In this document: positions 1 through 8,121 of the stretch, in pieces | Numbering within the stretch: the first letter of the stretch is position 1 | Layout of the letters: each line of letters opens with the position of its first letter | Assembly: GCF_900129195.1 (NCBI RefSeq) | Contig: NZ_FQUY01000011.1 | Span: 1-64,000, forward strand | Source: Desulforamulus putei DSM 12395 | Lineage (GTDB): Bacteria; Bacillota; Desulfotomaculia; Desulfotomaculales; Desulfotomaculaceae | Direction of reading: 5' to 3' | DNA: 64,000 bases | Program-made: the position numbers and the translations under genes | Notes under the pieces: generated by a model | Database searches by the model: none | What the model was told of the DNA's origin: nothing | What the model saw: the letters and a program-made list of their open reading frames with translations, nothing else

Positions 1-1
1 C

Positions 2-166
2 CATAGCATCTTAACCATAGTCTACCATATTTTAAAACGTAAGCAGCCATATATTGAGCTTGGTCCATCTTATTATGAAGAACGCAAACGTGATACTGTT
101 ATTAAGCAGTCCATCAAGAAGCTAGAATCGCTTGGAGTCAAGGTCATTGTTGAATCAGTAGCCTAA
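2..166 (+). CDS. IS110-family transposase, C-terminal end (partial)
   Basis: The window opens inside a reading frame that ends at TAA 164-166. The 54 visible residues (HSILTIVYHILK, ELGPSYYEERKRDT, KRLE-like KKLESLGVKV) match the extreme C-terminus of IS110/IS1111 (DEDD, Transposase_20) transposases from memory of the family. The catalytic parts lie upstream of the window, so activity cannot be judged. It sits directly before a decayed MFS gene, which suggests that the insertion damaged that gene. The element's right end is not visible as a clear terminal repeat, as expected for IS110 elements, which often lack inverted repeats. Confidence 0.7.
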   Translation, partial: HSILTIVYHILKRKQPYIELGPSYYEERKRDTVIKQSIKKLESLGVKVIVESVA

Positions 167-281
167 TTTCTCTTGGTTAACATATTATCCTTCTGCTATC
201 CGGAACCGTGTTTTTAAAAAAAGGTTAGTCCGGGTTAGTTTGTTATTGTCTTTTTCATGGCCATGTTGCTTTAATTTTCAG

Positions 282-491
282 GATAGTATAAAGGTGGATG
301 CCAGCTATGGGGCAGCCTTTGTTATCTACAATACCGCCTTTTCTTTGGGCTATCTGATAGGCCCCCTGATCGGAGGCGGCTGGCTGGAGTTTTTTTCTTT
401 ACCAAGTCTGCTAGTGGCTTATAGTTTTTTCCTTTTACTTGCAGGCCTACCTGTTTTAGCGCCCACGGGCAAAGGCCAACCGGCCAGGTAG
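282..491 (+). pseudogene. MFS transporter remnant (C-terminal segment)
   Basis: About 70 residues of a hydrophobic frame (DASYGAAFVIYNTAFSLGY, then LIGPLIGGGW, then a last membrane span) resemble the final two helices of a drug/sugar major facilitator transporter. No ribosome site or full-length frame precedes it, and residues encoded before about 282 do not look like MFS. It lies about 115 bp after the end of an IS110-type transposase, so the 5' part was probably lost or displaced by that insertion. Inference: a dead remnant, not a functional small protein. Confidence 0.6.
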
Positions 492-627
492 ATCTCCCTG
501 TCTTATTATTCAAAATTATTAAACTGTTTTTGCTAGTGTTTCTTTGCCTCATCTCCTTGTGACCCCTCGACATGTGTGGTACCCTTTTTAAAACAGCTGT
601 CTTGAGCTAGTGAGGGGATGATGATTT

Positions 628-816
628 ATGACTGACAAAGTGAAAAACGGCACTAGCTTGTTTCGTTTCTATGAACTGGTTGTGTTACAAAAAATACAAA
701 ATTCCAAGCCCAAGAAAAAACAGGCCGTTAAACCTGCTAAATGCGAGCCGGAAATTCTTTGTGATTGCTTCGGCCAGATGATTTACAGCCTCACCGTAAA
801 GCCAGGTCTGGAGTAA
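628..816 (+). CDS. small basic hypothetical protein, 62 aa
   Basis: I do not recognise this protein. The ATG follows a purine-rich site (GAGGGGATG) at suitable distance, and a strong hairpin terminator follows at 865-886, which together suggest a real short transcription unit. The protein is rich in Lys in its middle (KPKKKQAVKPAK) and has three Cys in its second half (AKCEPEILCDCFG), which could bind a metal. There is no signal peptide or membrane span. It could also be a chance frame in a decayed region. Confidence 0.4.
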   Translation: MTDKVKNGTSLFRFYELVVLQKIQNSKPKKKQAVKPAKCEPEILCDCFGQMIYSLTVKPGLE

Positions 817-864
817 TGCAGTCAAAACAAAACCCGAGCGCCTGCACCTCATCATAAGTAAAAA

Positions 865-886
865 CCCAGGCAAACCTGGGTTTTTT
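865..886. terminator. intrinsic terminator, probably bidirectional
   Basis: A 6-bp GC-rich stem (CCCAGG/CCTGGG) with a 4-nt loop is followed by six T on the plus strand and preceded by A-rich sequence that gives T on the minus strand. It would end the 62-aa gene and also any transcript from the minus-strand remnant beyond it. Confidence 0.75.
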
Positions 887-900
887 ACTTTGCTCTGTTC

Positions 901-1035
901 TTATACCTTAAATTGAACAACCAATCCCCTCAGTTCGTCCGACAGTTTACTGAGGGTTTCCGCAGTCCCGGTAACCTCTTCCATGGCGGCCGTTTGCTGT
1001 TCCATAGAGGCCGTTGCGTTCTGTTCCCCGCCCCC
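901..1035 (-). pseudogene. methyl-accepting chemotaxis protein remnant (C-terminal tail)
   Basis: The minus strand encodes about 44 residues ending in TAA at 901-903 that read like the end of an MCP signalling domain: repeated ASMEQQTAAMEEVTGTAETL, then KLSDELRGLVVQFKV. This is the usual coiled-coil adaptation region and C-terminus of MCPs. The frame runs into unrelated sequence and a stop near 1056, within the end of the MobB-ThiF gene, so only the tail survives. It was probably joined here by deletion. No start or ribosome site is present. Confidence 0.65.
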
Positions 1036-1053
1036 AGGGCCCAGGTATTCTGC

Positions 1054-2340
1054 TCAACCCAGGTGACCACATTCGGGACAGGCGGGATCCCGTTTAACTT
1101 CAACTTCTTGAAAGGTCATGGACAATGCGTCCATGGTCAGCAGGCGGCCCACCAGTAGGTCGCCCTGGCCAAGCAGAAATTTGACCGCTTCGGTGGCTTG
1201 AATGCAGCCGATGATACCCGCCACCGAACCTAAAATCCCCACTTCGGCGGTGGATTTCACAGCCTTGGCGGCAGGGAGTTCCCGGAAAATGCAGCGGAAG
1301 CAGGGACCCCGGCCCGGCAAGACGGTCAGAACCTGGCCCACCATGGAGAGAACGCCGCCGTATATAAAGGGTTTGCCTGCGGATATACAGGCCCGGTTCA
1401 GGTAATACCGGCTTTCCAGGTTATCTGTGGCATCCACCACGATGTCGTACTGCCTCACCAGCTCCGCCGCATTGTCCTGGCAAATACGGTAGGGGTAGAC
1501 CTCCACCTGGATGTCCGGGTTGATGGCTGAAAGTTTTTCCCGGGCAGACTCCACTTTCAGCCGGCCCACATCCGCGGTGGCATGCAGAATCTGCCGCTGC
1601 AGGTTGGAAAAATCCACGGCATCGGCGTCCGCCAAACCCAACCGGCCAATGCCGGCTGCCGCTAGGTAGTAAGCCACCGGCGAGCCCAAACCCCCGGCTC
1701 CCACCACCAGAGCCGAGGACTTCAGCAGCTTCAGCTGTCCCTGCTCTCCCACGCCGGGCAGCATGATGTTGCGGTGATAGCGTTTTTTCTGCTGGTGGCT
1801 TAACGCCTGTCTGTTGACATCTCCGAACCCTTTAAGAAAACGCTCCTCAATCAGGTCTGCCACACCGGCGGTATCCGTTAAGGCAAAACGGGGAATTCCC
1901 AGTTCCAGCGGCAGGTCGCTGACCACAGCTGTCAGTTCTTCCGGAGAACAGACCGGCGAACCGGAGATCTCGGACCGAACCAACTCAATCTTGGGTTGGG
2001 GGCCTTTTTTAAAGCCTTCAAGCAAGACGATGTCCACCCCGGACATATACTCGAGAATCTCGGCCAGTGACAGTTCCTGCTCCAGTTTTTTTACCAGACC
2101 AAAGCCGGTGGGCGTGGCCAATGCCACAGTGTCTGCCCCGGCTTGGGCATGCCGCCAGGTATCTTTGCCTTCAATATCAAACGCAAAGACGCCCCGGTGG
2201 TGTTTAACGGTACCGACAAGATACCCGCGGAATTTTAATTCCCGGATCAACTTTTCCAAAAAGGTGGTTTTCCCCGAATTGGAACAACCCACCAGGGAAA
2301 CAACCGGCGGTGGCGTTGTTTTAAGCCTGTACGATGTCAA
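1054..2340 (-). CDS. MobB-ThiF/MoeB fusion protein for molybdopterin cofactor
   Basis: Two domains are fused in 428 residues. Residues 1-170 are MobB-like: P-loop GCSNSGKTT (18-26) and DTWRHAQAGAD, typical of the GTPase that helps insert nucleotide-bound cofactor. Residues about 186-428 are a ThiF/MoeB/HesA E1-like adenylyltransferase: nucleotide loop GAGGLGS (214-220), then ADAVDFSNLQRQ, and zinc-type Cys pairs (PCFRC; CPEC at 421-424). By family knowledge, the second part adenylates the C-terminal Gly of a MoaD-type sulfur carrier, probably the MoaD encoded upstream at 5783-6019. It is the last gene of the AOR/cofactor operon and overlaps the MOSC gene by 20 bp. A separate MobA or MoaE is not seen here. 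Confidence 0.85.
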   Translation of the reverse strand: MTSYRLKTTPPPVVSLVGCSNSGKTTFLEKLIRELKFRGYLVGTVKHHRGVFAFDIEGKDTWRHAQAGADTVALATPTGFGLVKKLEQELSLAEILEYMSGVDIVLLEGFKKGPQPKIELVRSEISGSPVCSPEELTAVVSDLPLELGIPRFALTDTAGVADLIEERFLKGFGDVNRQALSHQQKKRYHRNIMLPGVGEQGQLKLLKSSALVVGAGGLGSPVAYYLAAAGIGRLGLADADAVDFSNLQRQILHATADVGRLKVESAREKLSAINPDIQVEVYPYRICQDNAAELVRQYDIVVDATDNLESRYYLNRACISAGKPFIYGGVLSMVGQVLTVLPGRGPCFRCIFRELPAAKAVKSTAEVGILGSVAGIIGCIQATEAVKFLLGQGDLLVGRLLTMDALSMTFQEVEVKRDPACPECGHLG

Positions 2341-2758
2341 TGGAGTCCCCTACCTTTACAGGTCCCCCCTGCAGGACCCGGATAAAAATGCCTTCCTTTG
2401 GCATGACACAGTCCCCGGCCTGGTGATAAATGGCACAACGGGTGTGGCATTCTTTGCCGATTTGCGTCACTTCACCCAGGGCGCTCTCACCTATCTTCAG
2501 TTTGGTGCCAACCGGCAGAGAAACCAGGTCAATGCCCTCGGTGGTTAAATTCTCGGCAAAGTCACCCGGCCCCACCTTTAGCCCCATCCGGCGCATTTTT
2601 TCAATACTTTCCATGGCCAGTAAACTTACCTGGCGGTGCCAATCCCCCACATGGGCATCTCCCTGCAGCCCGTGTTCCACCACCAGAATACCTTCGCCTA
2701 CGTTTTTCTTCCGCATTCCCTTTTTCGGACTGGTGCAAACTGCCACTATTTTTCCCAT
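2321..2758 (-). CDS. MOSC domain protein
   Basis: This 145-residue protein is essentially one MOSC domain ([20 protein letters not shown], then GDFAENL, and the conserved Cys in KECHTRC). MOSC domains are small beta-rich domains found at the C-terminus of Moco sulfurases and as stand-alone proteins; they are thought to carry sulfur or bind the pterin cofactor. It begins with ATG after GGGAGGGAG, overlaps the end of moaC by 13 bp and the start of MobB-ThiF by 20 bp, so the three are translated together. Stand-alone MOSC proteins next to moaC are common in Clostridia; the exact reaction is not known to me. Confidence 0.85.
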   Translation of the reverse strand: MGKIVAVCTSPKKGMRKKNVGEGILVVEHGLQGDAHVGDWHRQVSLLAMESIEKMRRMGLKVGPGDFAENLTTEGIDLVSLPVGTKLKIGESALGEVTQIGKECHTRCAIYHQAGDCVMPKEGIFIRVLQGGPVKVGDSIDIVQA

Positions 2759-3240
2759 GGTTTCTCTCCCTCCCGTAAAAAATCGACGCTCTTGCCGCCG
2801 CTTTTGTGTACCAACCGAATATTTTGGATCACTATCGACTTGTCCACCGCTTTACACATGTCGTAGATGGTCAATGCGGCTACACTGACGGCGGTAAGGG
2901 CTTCCATCTCCACCCCTGTTTTGCCGTCGGTCTTAACGATCCCCCGGATCTCCACCACATTGGGCGGCACAAATTGAAAGTCAATGTTCACCCCGGTAAT
3001 CATAATGGGATGGGCCATGGGGATTAAACCGGGGGTGTTTTTGGCTGCCATAATGCCGGCAACCCTGGCCACCCCCAGGACATCTCCCTTGGCCATGCCG
3101 CCCTGTTGAATCAACTCCAGGGTGGACGGAGACATCATGACTTCCCCCCGTACTTCTGCCACCCGGTGGGTTTCCTTCTTCTCCGTAATGTCCACCATGC
3201 GGGCATTGCCCCTGGCGTCAAAGTGTGTTAACTGGGACAT
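2746..3240 (-). CDS. moaC: cyclic pyranopterin monophosphate synthase MoaC
   Basis: MoaC makes cyclic pyranopterin monophosphate from the MoaA product, the first committed step to the molybdo/tungstopterin cofactor. The family core is intact: [12 protein letters not shown] near the N-terminus, GLIPMAHPI, and [28 protein letters not shown] near the C-terminus, including the catalytic Lys and Asp of that block. I place the start at ATG 3240 (MSQLTHFD), because GGAGG lies 9 bases upstream; an in-frame extension to 3285 would overlap moaA. The resulting 164 residues are the normal length. It starts 5 bases after the moaA stop. Confidence 0.95.
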   Translation of the reverse strand: MSQLTHFDARGNARMVDITEKKETHRVAEVRGEVMMSPSTLELIQQGGMAKGDVLGVARVAGIMAAKNTPGLIPMAHPIMITGVNIDFQFVPPNVVEIRGIVKTDGKTGVEMEALTAVSVAALTIYDMCKAVDKSIVIQNIRLVHKSGGKSVDFLREGEKPWEK

Positions 3241-3245
3241 GTTCT

Positions 3246-4223
3246 TTATCCTCCTATCTGGCTCATCACCCTGCGGTCCGTCCAACCGTCTTGCATGTGG
3301 TGCCGGCCAGGCTTGTGTCGAATAGCCTTCGCCATTAATGCCGCCAGTTCCTGTCTGCCGGCGCCGTTTCTTAAAGGGGTCTTCAGGTCAAATTCCTGGT
3401 TGCCGTACAGACAGGGACGAAGCTGCCCGTTGGCGGTCAGGCGCAGGCGGTTGCAGCTGCCGCAAAAATGTTCGCTGATGGCGGTAATAAAACCAATGGT
3501 TCCCCTGGCGCCGGGCAACCGGTAATATTTGGCCGGTCCGCTGCCGGTCACCTTGATTTGTGTCTCCAGGGGACCGAACTCCTGCTGCAAGCGCTGTATA
3601 ATTTCTTCGGCGGAAATAAAATTCCCCACCGCCCAGGGGTTGCATTCTCCGATGGGCATTAATTCGATAAATCGAATATGCAGCGGCATTTCCCTGCTTA
3701 AACGGGCAAAATCCGCAAACTCCCCATCATTGACCCCCCGGACCGCCACAACGTTTAATTTTACCGGATGAAGCTCAAGTTCCAATGCTTTCCGGATGCC
3801 CCGCCAGACATCATCAAATTTTCCCACCCGGGTAATATCCTTAAAATTTTCAGGCACCAGGCTGTCCAAACTGAAGTTAACCCGTTTTAAACCGGCTTTC
3901 TTTAAATCCTCTGCCATGTCTGCAAACAGCACCCCGTTGGTGGTGATGGAGAGATCATCAATGGCAGGGTTGGCAGAAATTGCTTGAAACAACTCCAAGA
4001 TATTTTTCCTCACCAGCGGTTCACCGCCGGTAATGCGAATTTTCCGAATGCCGATGTCCGATGCCGCATCCACCACCCGGCTGATTTCTTCCAGGCTTAA
4101 TATTTCCCAGTGGGGGGTTTGTTTCACCCCTTCCGGGGGCATGCAGTACACACAGCGCAAATTGCACCGGTCGGTCACGGATATGCGGAGGTAATTGATA
4201 TTTCTTTTATAATCATCCATCAT
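3246..4223 (-). CDS. moaA: GTP 3',8-cyclase MoaA (radical SAM)
   Basis: MoaA converts GTP to 3',8-cyclo-GTP using two 4Fe-4S clusters. The N-terminal radical-SAM cluster motif CNLRCVYC (CxxxCxxC) is present near residue 20, and the C-terminal cluster cysteines are seen in [18 protein letters not shown]. The protein ends in Gly-Gly, as active MoaA does; that tail enters the active site. Length (325) is normal. The gene begins two bases after the tupC stop, with AGGGGGC as ribosome site; two adjacent ATG codons make the exact first residue uncertain by one. Confidence 0.95.
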   Translation of the reverse strand: MMDDYKRNINYLRISVTDRCNLRCVYCMPPEGVKQTPHWEILSLEEISRVVDAASDIGIRKIRITGGEPLVRKNILELFQAISANPAIDDLSITTNGVLFADMAEDLKKAGLKRVNFSLDSLVPENFKDITRVGKFDDVWRGIRKALELELHPVKLNVVAVRGVNDGEFADFARLSREMPLHIRFIELMPIGECNPWAVGNFISAEEIIQRLQQEFGPLETQIKVTGSGPAKYYRLPGARGTIGFITAISEHFCGSCNRLRLTANGQLRPCLYGNQEFDLKTPLRNGAGRQELAALMAKAIRHKPGRHHMQDGWTDRRVMSQIGG

Positions 4224-4225
4224 TT

Positions 4226-4990
4226 TTAATGCCCCCTTTTTTGAGAAATGAGAAGTGGCATCTCACTTCTAAACGGTACCCACTGGAGCAGTCTTGCCAC
4301 GGCCTGGTTTTTGGGACGCTCATAAATTTGCCGGGGCGTACCGGTTTGAATGATTCGTCCCTGGTCTAACACCGCCAACCGGTGAGCCAGGTATGGGATC
4401 TCTGCATAATCATGGGTAACAAACAAGGTCGCCATTTTCGTTCCTTGCAGCAATTTTGCCATGTCTAACAGCAGTTGTCCCCGGGTGGGGCTATCCAGAC
4501 CTGTAAAAGGTTCATCCAAAAACAACACTTCCGGCTCCAGGGCCAGGGCCCGGGCAATGCTGACCCGCTGGGCCTCCCCACCGGAGAGAAAACGAACAGG
4601 GCCATCGGCCAGGTGTTGGATATCCAGTTTTTCCAGCCACAACGCCACCCGCCGGTCAATTTCTTTTTTGGCTACCTTGCGTAACCGGAGACCTGTTTCT
4701 ATATTTTCGCGCACTGTCATGTCCAACAACAGGGGTTGTTGAAACACAAAGGCCATCCTTTTCCGTAATGGCAGCAGGTTTTTTTTACCGGCGGGCTCCC
4801 CTTTAAACAGCACCTGCCCGGAGGTTGGCTGTTGCAGCAGAGCCAGGATTTGCATGAAAGAGGTTTTTCCCGCCCCGTTGACACCGATGAGGGCCGTCAC
4901 TTCACCTTCACGCAAAGTGAAAGTGTCAATATCCAGAATCCTTCTGCCATTTTTAATAAACTTGATATCCTTTGCTTCTAAAACAACCAC
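4226..4990 (-). CDS. tupC: tungstate ABC transporter ATP-binding protein TupC
   Basis: A 254-residue ABC ATPase: Walker A GVNGAGKTS, Q-loop in VFQQPLLLDMTV, signature LSGGEAQR, Walker B VLFLDEP and the H-loop FVTHD. The short length and pairing with a TupB-like permease inside an operon for a tungstoenzyme indicate tungstate rather than molybdate uptake. It starts immediately after the permease stop (coordinates abut). The call of tungstate specificity is inference from context; sequence alone would allow molybdate or sulfate. Confidence 0.8.
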   Translation of the reverse strand: MVVLEAKDIKFIKNGRRILDIDTFTLREGEVTALIGVNGAGKTSFMQILALLQQPTSGQVLFKGEPAGKKNLLPLRKRMAFVFQQPLLLDMTVRENIETGLRLRKVAKKEIDRRVALWLEKLDIQHLADGPVRFLSGGEAQRVSIARALALEPEVLFLDEPFTGLDSPTRGQLLLDMAKLLQGTKMATLFVTHDYAEIPYLAHRLAVLDQGRIIQTGTPRQIYERPKNQAVARLLQWVPFRSEMPLLISQKRGH

Positions 4991-5689
4991 TCAGGGACAC
5001 CTCCCCCGCTGTTGGGCCGTGGTCAGAATCACTGTGACGGCAAAAGCGATGAATAAAAGGATTATACTGAAAGCTATTCCCAGTTCCTGCTGGCCTTTAT
5101 TAACCGCCAGCACCGTGGCGGTGGTCAGCGTCCTGGTAGATCCAACCAGGTTGCCGCCCACCATCATGGAGGCACCCACTTCGGAAACGGCTCCCCCAAA
5201 ACCGGCCATCACCGCCGCCAGCAGCCCCATGCGGGCCTCCCTGGCCATCAGCCAGAGCAGCTGCAGCCGGGAAGCCCCCAGGGATAAAATCTGCAGCATT
5301 AATTTAGGGTGCAGCTGCTGAAAGGCGGCCAACGTAAACCCGGTCACAATGGGAAAGGCAATGATTCCCTGGGCAACAACCATGGCGGCGGGCGTATACA
5401 ACAGTCCCAGCATGCCGAAGGGGCCATACCGGCTGAGCAACAACCATACCACCAGACCCACCACCACGGGTGGCAAACCCATACCGTAATTGATGATACT
5501 CACCAAAAGGTTTCTGCCGGGGAAGGAAGTCAGGGCCAGGAGAAAGCCTATGGGAACACCGATGAAAACCGCAATCAAAGTGGCAGTACCGGAAACCTTT
5601 AAGGTTAATAAGGCAATTTCGATAATTTCTTTGTCTCCGGCCAGTAGAAGTTTAACGGCCATCACAAATCCATTCAGGAATACGTCCAC
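4991..5689 (-). CDS. tupB: tungstate ABC transporter permease TupB
   Basis: A hydrophobic binding-protein-dependent permease with about five or six membrane spans. The early EIIEIALLTLKVSGTATLIAV block and the EAA-type loop around LSLGASRLQLLWLMAREARMGLLAAVMAGF match TupB/WtpB/ModB-like permeases, closest in memory to TupB (GGAVSEVGASMMVGGNLVG). I choose GTG 5689 (VDVFLNGFVM) because a GGTGGTGG run lies about ten bases upstream; an in-frame ATG at 5740 gives an unusual Cys-rich leader. The tungstate-binding protein TupA normally encoded with it is absent from this operon. Confidence 0.8.
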   Translation of the reverse strand: MDVFLNGFVMAVKLLLAGDKEIIEIALLTLKVSGTATLIAVFIGVPIGFLLALTSFPGRNLLVSIINYGMGLPPVVVGLVVWLLLSRYGPFGMLGLLYTPAAMVVAQGIIAFPIVTGFTLAAFQQLHPKLMLQILSLGASRLQLLWLMAREARMGLLAAVMAGFGGAVSEVGASMMVGGNLVGSTRTLTTATVLAVNKGQQELGIAFSIILLFIAFAVTVILTTAQQRGRCP

Positions 5690-5782
5690 TAACCAGCCAC
5701 CACCATTATGTTTGAATAAGCATAACGACTTGTTGCACAAGGGCAGAGGAAATTTCCCCTGCCCCTGACTTCCCTGGTCGGT

Positions 5783-6019
5783 TTAGCCGCCGCCCACCGG
5801 CGGGAAAAGGGCAACCCGGTCACCGTCTTGTAAAACAGTGTCAAAGGGCTTATGCAAGCCGTTTATCAATGCGCTGAACACTTCCTCCTCCGGGATCCCA
5901 TATCGCTTGATAACATCCCGGACGGTGGTTCCCTCAGCCAATTGTAACGTGATTAACTCGCCGTAACGAGTCCCCGTATATTTTTCCAGGCCTGTATATA
6001 CCCTTAACTCAATTACCAT
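5783..6019 (-). CDS. MoaD/ThiS-family sulfur carrier protein
   Basis: A 78-residue beta-grasp protein ending in VGGG, so it has the C-terminal Gly-Gly needed for adenylation and thiocarboxylate formation. Typical family segments are GTTVRDVIKRYGIPEE, NG in the centre and DGDRVALFPPVGGG. It would donate the dithiolene sulfurs to the pterin and be activated by the ThiF part of the fusion protein further down the operon. Position directly after the AOR gene, as is frequent in bacteria with AOR, suggests dedication to tungstopterin. Confidence 0.9.
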   Translation of the reverse strand: MVIELRVYTGLEKYTGTRYGELITLQLAEGTTVRDVIKRYGIPEEEVFSALINGLHKPFDTVLQDGDRVALFPPVGGG

Positions 6020-6068
6020 GTCCAGGTCACCTCAAAGTTTATTATACTACAAATAGTCTGTCTCTGAA

Positions 6069-7799
6069 CTAGAAATTAAATACAGAGTCTAACTCTTCAT
6101 CGGTAACGTCGAATACAGTGTTGTGCGGAGCCAGTTTATCGGTGTAGAAGAATTCCGGCAGGCGATCATCCGCGTTGGTGAAGCCGGCCCTAGCATTAAA
6201 TTCGCGCTCGTTCTTCAGGATGCTCTTGCCAAGTTCAACCACGCTGTCAACGGTCAGTTCCAGACCATATTGGGCGTTGAGCATCTCAACGATGGTGGGC
6301 AGGCCTTCGGGATTATCCAGTACAGCAAAGGCCACAAACAGGCACAGGCCGGTAGCATCCACGGCTGCGGTGGCAATTTGCAGGTTTCTGGACAGTTCTA
6401 CCTGGCCTTCCGGCTTGGTAGGATCTACATAACCGCCCACTTTCAGGATGTTGGCGGTTACGGCATAACCGGCGGTGTGGTCGCCGCCCATGGGGGAAGT
6501 AGCGTAGGTAACACCGTTACCTTTGCAGGATCTGGGATCGTAAGCGGGGATGCCCTGTCCCTTAACCGCAGGAACTCTGGTTACGCCATAGGCTTTACCG
6601 ACAAACACGGCGCCGTTGCCTAAGATGCGGCCGGCAGGGGTTCCCTTGCCCACTTCTTCCAGGGCCTTGATGGCAGCTTCGCCGTCACCGAAGGGAATGA
6701 CGCCGGCCTCCATTAATACGCCCAGAGCAACACCCATTTCAATGGTGTCGAGACCGATATCATTGCAGAGGTAGTTCAGTTTGGCAACGACGTCCAGATC
6801 ACTGATTTCCAGGTTGGGACCAAAGCACCAAGCGGTTTCATACTCGATGGGAGCACAAACTTTACCGTCGGGCATGGGATATACGTTGGAGCAGCGCATA
6901 ACGCAACCGGGGTGGCAAGCGTGGGTTGCTTTACCGCCGCGGGCCTTGGCAACTTCTGCTAAGGTTTCGCCGCCAACGTTATTGGCCTTATCAAAACGTC
7001 CGACATTACCAAAGTTGCGGACAGGCAGGGTGCCGGCTTCGTTGATAATGTTCATCAGCACGTTGGTACCGAAGTTGGGCAGACCTTCACCGGTAACGGG
7101 GTGATCCATAAGGATCTTGGCAAATTTCTTGGCAGCGGCGGAGAAGCGCTCTTTGTCCTTAACGGGAACGTCGAAGGTCTTGGGAGCATCCACCACGATA
7201 GCCTTGATGCCCTTGGAGCCCATGACTGCGCCCAGCCCGCCACGGCCGGCGTAACGGCTGGAGTTGCCGTCGCTGTCATTGTTGGTTACACCGGCGCCCA
7301 TCAGCATCATTTCACCGGCGGGGCCAATGCAAATGACGCCAACTTTACTGCCGTAGCGCTCCCGGAGGATGGCGGTCACTTCATAGGTGCCCTTCATGGC
7401 CAGGTCGTCGGCAGGCAGTAATTCTGCGCCTTCGGGAGAGATTTTTACCATCCAGGTGCCCTTCTCGGCAGGCTTACCTTCTATAATAATGGCTTTAATG
7501 TCCAGGTTGGCAAGTTTCTGAGAGCAAATGCCGCCGGCGTTGGACTCCTTGATGCCACCGGTCAAGGGGCTCTTGCCGCCAACAGACAGTCGGCCCGAAG
7601 AAGGAGCATTGGTGCCAGATAATAAACCAGGTGCGATGACTAATTTGTTAAACTCACCCAGGGGATGACAGGTCGGAGGAACTTCATCCAATACCAGTTG
7701 CGAGGTCAGCGCCCTACCGCCCAGACCCAAGTACTTCTCGGGACAATCTTCCCATTTGACTTGCTTTTTACTCATGTCAATCCGTAAAAACTTTGGCAC
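6069..7799 (-). CDS. aor: aldehyde:ferredoxin oxidoreductase (tungsten enzyme)
   Basis: This 576-residue protein belongs to the AOR family, which oxidises aldehydes to carboxylic acids with reduction of ferredoxin and binds a tungsten bis-pterin. The N-terminal pterin domain is clear (GLGGRAL, APSSGRLSVGGKSPLTGG). Cluster cysteines are visible as C295, C299 and C303 (CHPGCVMRC) and C486 (DATGLC). The start is GTG 7799 with GGAGGG upstream. It is the first gene of the cofactor/tungstate operon and has a sigma-54 promoter about 135 bp upstream. The genes for two alcohol dehydrogenases nearby suggest a route alcohol to aldehyde to acid, or the reverse. Substrate range cannot be read from sequence. 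Confidence 0.92.
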   Translation of the reverse strand: MPKFLRIDMSKKQVKWEDCPEKYLGLGGRALTSQLVLDEVPPTCHPLGEFNKLVIAPGLLSGTNAPSSGRLSVGGKSPLTGGIKESNAGGICSQKLANLDIKAIIIEGKPAEKGTWMVKISPEGAELLPADDLAMKGTYEVTAILRERYGSKVGVICIGPAGEMMLMGAGVTNNDSDGNSSRYAGRGGLGAVMGSKGIKAIVVDAPKTFDVPVKDKERFSAAAKKFAKILMDHPVTGEGLPNFGTNVLMNIINEAGTLPVRNFGNVGRFDKANNVGGETLAEVAKARGGKATHACHPGCVMRCSNVYPMPDGKVCAPIEYETAWCFGPNLEISDLDVVAKLNYLCNDIGLDTIEMGVALGVLMEAGVIPFGDGEAAIKALEEVGKGTPAGRILGNGAVFVGKAYGVTRVPAVKGQGIPAYDPRSCKGNGVTYATSPMGGDHTAGYAVTANILKVGGYVDPTKPEGQVELSRNLQIATAAVDATGLCLFVAFAVLDNPEGLPTIVEMLNAQYGLELTVDSVVELGKSILKNEREFNARAGFTNADDRLPEFFYTDKLAPHNTVFDVTDEELDSVFNF

Positions 7800-7932
7800 A
7801 GCATATCCCTCCTTAATTTATAATACCTAACTAATTCGATTCGTGTTCGACTTTTCCTGCTTTTATTTATATTCAAAATATTTTTCGGAGTTGGCCCCCT
7901 TTCTATTGATGTCTTTGAATTCCATAGTTAAA

Positions 7933-7948
7933 TGCAAACAATGTACCA
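7933..7948 (-). promoter_or_regulatory. sigma-54 (-24/-12) promoter of the AOR operon
   Basis: On the minus strand the sequence reads TGGTACATTGTTTGCA: GG and GC are separated by exactly ten bases, the invariant spacing for RpoN promoters, and 11 or so positions agree with TGGCAC-N5-TTGCA. Transcription would start near 7921, leaving a leader of about 120 bases before the GTG of AOR. A sigma-54 activator is encoded close by at 8431-9966, in support of this reading. Confidence 0.8.
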
Positions 7949-8018
7949 TAGGCCGAAGCTTTCTGAAATCTCAAAAAACAGCCAAAATGGTACAACCTTT
8001 CGTTCCAAAGTAAAACAG

Positions 8019-8037
8019 CTGTGTCAAAATACCACAG
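8019..8037. promoter_or_regulatory. candidate enhancer site upstream of AOR promoter
   Basis: An inverted repeat CTGTG-N9-CACAG contains TGTCAAAATACC (8022-8033). The near-identical TGTCAAAATTCC occurs at 14340-14351, upstream of the other sigma-54 promoter. Both are about 75-100 bp upstream of the -24 element, the normal place for an activator of the NtrC type. This is inference from co-occurrence. Confidence 0.45.
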
Positions 8038-8121
8038 GAAAAGAGTACATTTTCGTTATATAATGGGAGAAGATATTGCGTGTGTTTAATTGTAAAAGAC
8101 TGGGTGCAGGAGGTGCTGTCC

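Noticed and set aside
2746-3285. Longer moaC start at 3285
   Set aside because: It would overlap moaA by 40 bp and lacks a ribosome site; ATG 3240 has GGAGG at proper distance and matches the family.
7800-7932. Possible Moco/tungsten-cofactor riboswitch in the AOR leader
   Set aside because: The 120-base leader is AT-rich and lacks the conserved GC-rich helices of the Moco motif; no convincing fold by eye.
7981-7996. TGGTAC-like box on the plus strand as a sigma-54 promoter for the MoaD-like gene
   Set aside because: The -12 GC is absent at the required ten-base spacing; a TATAAT at 8059 is a better promoter element.
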